Shown here piece after piece: positions 39,308-42,685 of a DNA stretch of 42,685 nucleotides. Position numbers and translations under genes: made by a program. Under the pieces are notes generated by a model, which saw only the letters and a list, made by a program, of their open reading frames with translations, searched no databases and was not told the origin of the DNA. The DNA comes from Elusimicrobiaceae bacterium (lineage in GTDB: Bacteria; Elusimicrobiota; Elusimicrobia; Elusimicrobiales; Elusimicrobiaceae), in the NCBI GenBank assembly GCA_028700325.1, contig JAQVSV010000013.1, positions 1 to 42,685 on the forward strand, written 5' to 3'. Positions within the stretch are counted from its first letter, which is position 1. The number at the start of each line of letters is the position of its first letter.

Positions 39308-41848
39308 ATGGCGCATAAAAAAATTTATGTGGCGGCATGCGGTTTTCTCCGTTCCGAATTGGCGGCGGCGGTGAAAACAGCCGGGCTTGAAGGCGTTATA
39401 CCGGTCAGCGGCTGCGCGGATTGCCGGGACTGCGGCATGCGGTGGGCGGCTATCGAGAAACAGCTGCCCGCGCGCGGGCCCGCGAAAGTTCATCTGTACG
39501 GCTGCAAATGCCTTGACGGCCTGGGCGAACCGCCGCAGCGGCTGGCCAACGCTGTCGTCCGGCGTTTTGAAAACTGCGCCGAACTCGTGGCCGGCAGAGA
39601 AATGGTGGCGCATGCGCTGGCCCGGAAGAAATGTCCGCTCACGCCCGGCTGGCTGTCCGCCATGCGGGAAAACGGGCACGATTCCGTTTCCTCCAAAGCA
39701 TCGTACAGGGAAAAATATTCAGGGCTGGCGCTGTTTGATACCGGCGTGCTGCCGGATGCGGAACGGCTGCTGAAAGAATTTTCGGAATTTACCGGCCTGC
39801 CAGCGGAAACGGTGTTTGTCGGCCTGGATGTTTTGCGTCAGACTCTGGTTTCGGCCGTGCGGGAAGACGAACTGCAAACGGATCTGAAGGAAGCGCGCCA
39901 GTCACTCGCCGAACGCCGGGTTCTGCTCTCCCATTATAGCGTGACTCTTGAATTCATCGCGGGACTTACGGGCCAGAAGTCCGAACGCGAGATAATCAAT
40001 CAGCTGTTCATGCTGTTTTCCCGCCTTTTCGAACCGGCGCGCATTTCCTTTATTGATTTGAAAAATCCGGACCAAATCAGACACCTGCCGCAAGCCGCCT
40101 GCGATTGCGGCGAAATTGCCGGCAGAATGACCGGCGACGCCGATTTCTATCAGATCGGCGAAACCGGGTTCGGTCTTAAAATTTCCGGCAACAGCGGCCC
40201 GCTGGCGGCGGTGGAAGTGGACGGCGTAAAATATCCCGAACGGATCAATTACTATCTGAACATTTCGTTTCTGGTCGCGCAGATCTGCGGGCTGGGGATT
40301 GAAAACACCCGCCGCTATGAAGTAATACGGGCCGCGCAGGACCGGCTGGAAATCCAATACCGGCATTTTATTTCATTGCTTAACAATATTGATTCGGCGG
40401 TGGTGGTTTTCGATATTGCGACAGGTAAACTGGTGTTCGCCAACCGTTTTGCCGAAGGCGTATTCGGGCCGGCGGGAGACCGCGACTACCGGGCTTTTCT
40501 GGGCAGCCATGACATTATTCTGCCGTCTTCTTCAGCGGCGGACGCGCCGTTCAACTTTTTCAGCACGTCCGGCAACCGCTGGCATATTGCGGTAAGCCGC
40601 TGGATTTCCTGGTGGGACGGCCGCGATGTGATACTGCTCACCGCAACCGATATTACGGAACTTAAGGAAACCACCGAACGGGCCGACAAGGCCAAGCGGG
40701 CGGCCGACGAGGCCAACCGCGCCAAAAGCGATTTCCTTTCGGGCATGAGCCACGAGATCCGCAATCCGCTCAATATAGTCTGCAATATGGCGGTGCTGCT
40801 TGGCGAAACGGAGCTGGCGCCCGAACAGAAAACCTTTATCCAGGTGCTGAAAAACGCGAGCGACAATCTGCTGCTGATCGCAAATGACATCCTTGACCTG
40901 TCGAAAATCGAAGCGGGCAGAATGACGCTGGACGAAACAGTATTTGACGTGCGCGAACTGGTTGAAAGCGTATGCGGGATGATGAGCGTCAAAGCCGGGC
41001 GCAAGCATATCGAACTGCGGCTGACTATCGGGCCCGACGTGCCGGATACGATTGTGGCCGACGCCACGCGCCTGCGCCAGATCCTGTTTAATCTTCTTGA
41101 TAACGCGATAAAATTTACCGAGCAGGGGCATGTGGCTCTTGCGGTAACCAGAAGCGCGGCGGCGGGCAAGCCGGATCTGCTGAATTTCACCGTTACGGAC
41201 ACAGGCACCGGAATCCCTCTGGAGAAACAGTCGCTGCTGTTCGGCAAGTTTTCCCAGCTGCATGGCAATTGCGGCAAACTGTACGGCGGAACAGGGCTCG
41301 GGCTCAATCTTTCACAACAGTTTGCCCGGCTGATGCGCGGCAGCATTTACGCGCATAGCCGTGAAAATGAAGGCAGCCGGTTCTGGCTGGAAATTCCGCT
41401 TTTCGCCGCGCCGGCGTCACCTGCCGCAGAAACGCCGGCCCCGGAAAACGAACATTCGGGCAGGAAACTGAAGATTCTTATTGTCGAGGATTCCCGGGAT
41501 AATATCATGATCATCCGCGCGTTTCTCAAAAAACAGTCTCACACGCTGACGGAATGTTATAACGGCAAAGAGGCGGTGGAGGCGTTCCGGCGGGAACGGT
41601 TCGATCTGATCCTGATGGATATCCAGATGCCGGTCATGGACGGTTATACCGCCACCCGGCTGATCCGCGAGCATGAACAGGAAGGAAATCTGCCGCGCAC
41701 GCCCATCGTGGTTCTGTCGGCCTATTCCACAAGCGAGGAACAGCAGCGCGCGCTGGAACTGGGCTGCGACAGATATCTGACGAAACCGCTCACGCGGACG
41801 GGTGTGCTGGAAACAATCGCGCATTACGCAAGGCGCAATTCCGTATGA
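39308..41848 (+). CDS. Hybrid histidine kinase with DUF1638-like N-terminal domain
   Basis: 846 aa, soluble. Residues 1 to about 170 resemble DUF1638: VYLACG-type start (IYVAACGFLRSEL), Cys-rich CADCRDCG, LYGCKCL, ENCAELVAGRE and LTPGWL. A coiled segment and a GAF-like region follow (about 185-340), then a PAS domain (about 350-455). HisKA carries His482 in FLSGMSHEIRNPLN, HATPase has NLLDNAIKFTE and GGTGLGLNLS, and a receiver (about 715-840) has Asp771 in LILMDIQMP. All phosphorelay residues are present. The N-terminal domain may bind a metal or corrinoid-type ligand through its Cys; this is inference. Its stop overlaps the next start (ATGA), so the single-domain receiver is its partner. Confidence 0.9.
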   Translation: MAHKKIYVAACGFLRSELAAAVKTAGLEGVIPVSGCADCRDCGMRWAAIEKQLPARGPAKVHLYGCKCLDGLGEPPQRLANAVVRRFENCAELVAGREMVAHALARKKCPLTPGWLSAMRENGHDSVSSKASYREKYSGLALFDTGVLPDAERLLKEFSEFTGLPAETVFVGLDVLRQTLVSAVREDELQTDLKEARQSLAERRVLLSHYSVTLEFIAGLTGQKSEREIINQLFMLFSRLFEPARISFIDLKNPDQIRHLPQAACDCGEIAGRMTGDADFYQIGETGFGLKISGNSGPLAAVEVDGVKYPERINYYLNISFLVAQICGLGIENTRRYEVIRAAQDRLEIQYRHFISLLNNIDSAVVVFDIATGKLVFANRFAEGVFGPAGDRDYRAFLGSHDIILPSSSAADAPFNFFSTSGNRWHIAVSRWISWWDGRDVILLTATDITELKETTERADKAKRAADEANRAKSDFLSGMSHEIRNPLNIVCNMAVLLGETELAPEQKTFIQVLKNASDNLLLIANDILDLSKIEAGRMTLDETVFDVRELVESVCGMMSVKAGRKHIELRLTIGPDVPDTIVADATRLRQILFNLLDNAIKFTEQGHVALAVTRSAAAGKPDLLNFTVTDTGTGIPLEKQSLLFGKFSQLHGNCGKLYGGTGLGLNLSQQFARLMRGSIYAHSRENEGSRFWLEIPLFAAPASPAAETPAPENEHSGRKLKILIVEDSRDNIMIIRAFLKKQSHTLTECYNGKEAVEAFRRERFDLILMDIQMPVMDGYTATRLIREHEQEGNLPRTPIVVLSAYSTSEEQQRALELGCDRYLTKPLTRTGVLETIAHYARRNSV

Positions 41849-42219
41849 CCGGACAGAAACGGGTACTGATCATTGATGATGAACCGGACATTCTGGTGAT
41901 CATGGCTTTCCGGCTCAAAAAAGCGGGGTATGACGTGGTATCGGCGCGGAGCGCACGCGACGGCCTGCGCCTGCTCGGGCAGCTTGGCCCGGACCTTATT
42001 TTAACCGACATGAATCTGCCGGATATGAGCGTGGAAGGGCTTTGTTCCGCCGTGCGGACGGACGACCGGTTCCGGAATCTGCCGATTATCGTGCTTTCCG
42101 CCGGCAGCGAGGAATTCAAGAAACGGGTGCTCGCGGCCGGTGCGCAGGAGTTTTTAACCAAGCCGTGCGAACAGGAACACCTTGTCGCCGTTCTTGATGC
42201 CCTGCTCGGAGAGCGGTGA
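41845..42219 (+). CDS. Single-domain response regulator
   Basis: 124 aa, a receiver domain only. It has the acidic pair DDE near the start (LIIDDEPD), phosphoacceptor Asp55 in LILTDMNLP, Ser in IIVLSAGSE and Lys in FLTKPC. Without an output domain it should act by protein contact or as a phosphate relay with the hybrid kinase just upstream, which it overlaps by four bases. The membrane protein gene at 42233 begins 13 bases after it, so it probably links the kinase to that protein. Confidence 0.93.
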   Translation: MTGQKRVLIIDDEPDILVIMAFRLKKAGYDVVSARSARDGLRLLGQLGPDLILTDMNLPDMSVEGLCSAVRTDDRFRNLPIIVLSAGSEEFKKRVLAAGAQEFLTKPCEQEHLVAVLDALLGER

Positions 42220-42232
42220 GGCGAACCGGTTT

Positions 42233-42685
42233 ATGAACATTCTGGCCCATCTGACACTGCGCTGCCCCGATTATCTGTGTTTTGTGTCCGGTCTGAGCCT
42301 TATAGTGCTTTCAATAACGCTGCTCAGCTTCTCCGGCGCCTGCAAGGACAAGCCGCTGGTCAAATGGACCGCCATGTTTCTTGTCGCCTGCGGAATTTAT
42401 GAATGGGCTGGCCTGTATGACACGAGTTTTCTTGACGCGCGAAGCAATTTCTACAAAATCGGGTTTCTGAAAAACGGCGATCTGATCATGGCGTCACGCA
42501 TCCTGACGCTCTGGCTTGCGTTCTGGTTTCTGCTTGAAGGCATCAGGCGGAACCCGCGCGGCAAAACCAGACTGTCCGGCTGGCTTTATCTGCCGCTCGC
42601 CGCCGCTGTCGCCGCCGCCGTAAACCGGCTCGGCCTGCCCGCGGCCAACGATATCGTGCTCAGTTTTATCGGGATACCGCTGGCG
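42233..42685 (+). CDS. Polytopic membrane protein, 3' end cut by window edge
   Basis: An ATG at 42233 opens a frame that runs 151 codons to the right edge without a stop. It contains at least four likely membrane helices: FVSGLSLIVLSITLLSF, WTAMFLVACGIYEWAGL, ILTLWLAFWFLLEGI and the AAAVAAAV stretch. The early part of such proteins often precedes a kinase or cyclase domain that would lie outside the window, so it may be a membrane sensor, but that cannot be shown. It follows the receiver gene by 13 bases and belongs to the same operon. The RBS is weak (GAGG about 11 bases upstream). Confidence 0.7.
   Translation, partial: MNILAHLTLRCPDYLCFVSGLSLIVLSITLLSFSGACKDKPLVKWTAMFLVACGIYEWAGLYDTSFLDARSNFYKIGFLKNGDLIMASRILTLWLAFWFLLEGIRRNPRGKTRLSGWLYLPLAAAVAAAVNRLGLPAANDIVLSFIGIPLA

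Noticed and set aside
1-42685. CRISPR arrays, prophage, insertion sequences or rRNA
   Set aside because: No regularly spaced direct repeats, no transposase or phage structural genes and no rRNA-like sequence were seen in the window.

Overview
The window looks like a chromosomal segment of a GC-rich, Gram-negative bacterium. Lipoproteins, several outer-membrane beta-barrel proteins and a PorV/PorQ-type protein point to an outer membrane. Phosphoketolase, a Memo/AMMECR1 fusion, a molybdenum hydroxylase and the FdrA/YlbE/YlbF trio suggest a fermentative or facultatively anaerobic lifestyle. An Elusimicrobiota-like or neighbouring lineage would fit, but that is a guess from gene style, not a demonstrated placement. 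There is no phage, transposase, CRISPR array or rRNA in the window.

Layout, left to right. 1-9.5 kb holds mixed housekeeping and envelope genes: a truncated secreted protein, a 55-aa protein, a PLP aminotransferase, MORN-like and Sel1-like proteins, an Ala/Glu-rich secreted protein, a Memo-AMMECR1 fusion, tRNA-His with a clear promoter, a structured non-coding stretch, an NTF2-fold protein, a prolyl oligopeptidase and a lipoprotein. A dispersed repeat of about 180 bp occurs twice here (654-826 and 5986-6173). 9.6-14.5 kb holds phosphoketolase, an unknown two-TM protein and a class III nucleotide cyclase. 14.6-21.2 kb is a minus-strand block: a putative ring-opening cyclase-family hydrolase, a terminator, a tight three-gene cassette (AlbA_2 protein plus two unknown proteins), then the three subunits of a molybdenum hydroxylase of the xanthine dehydrogenase family. 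21.4-24.8 kb holds an SH3 protein, a Bax-inhibitor-1 family gene interrupted by an in-frame UAG, and a divergent HTH-PAS-PAS regulator with a degenerate kinase/receiver end.

24.9-32.7 kb is the most coherent pathway block, all on the minus strand. AllH (DUF2877), FdrA/AllF and AllG (DUF1116), together the oxamate carbamoyltransferase of anaerobic allantoin breakdown, are followed without gaps by a soluble sensor kinase and a NarL-type regulator, then by an ammonium transporter and a small beta-barrel protein. With the molybdenum hydroxylase and the cyclase-family hydrolase this suggests use of purines or ureides as a nitrogen and possibly energy source. The middle enzymes and a carbamate kinase are not in the window.

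32.8-38.9 kb is secretion-flavoured: a PorV/PorQ-like protein, a large Asp-box propeller protein with a C-terminal FlgD/T9SS-like domain, an omega-amidase-like enzyme and a clostripain-family peptidase. 39.3-42.7 kb is a plus-strand signalling operon: a hybrid histidine kinase with a DUF1638-like N-terminus, a single-domain receiver, and a membrane protein cut by the window edge. Several genes (2339, 8836 and probably 32714) have a -10 element exactly 6 nt before the ATG and no Shine-Dalgarno, suggesting leaderless mRNAs.
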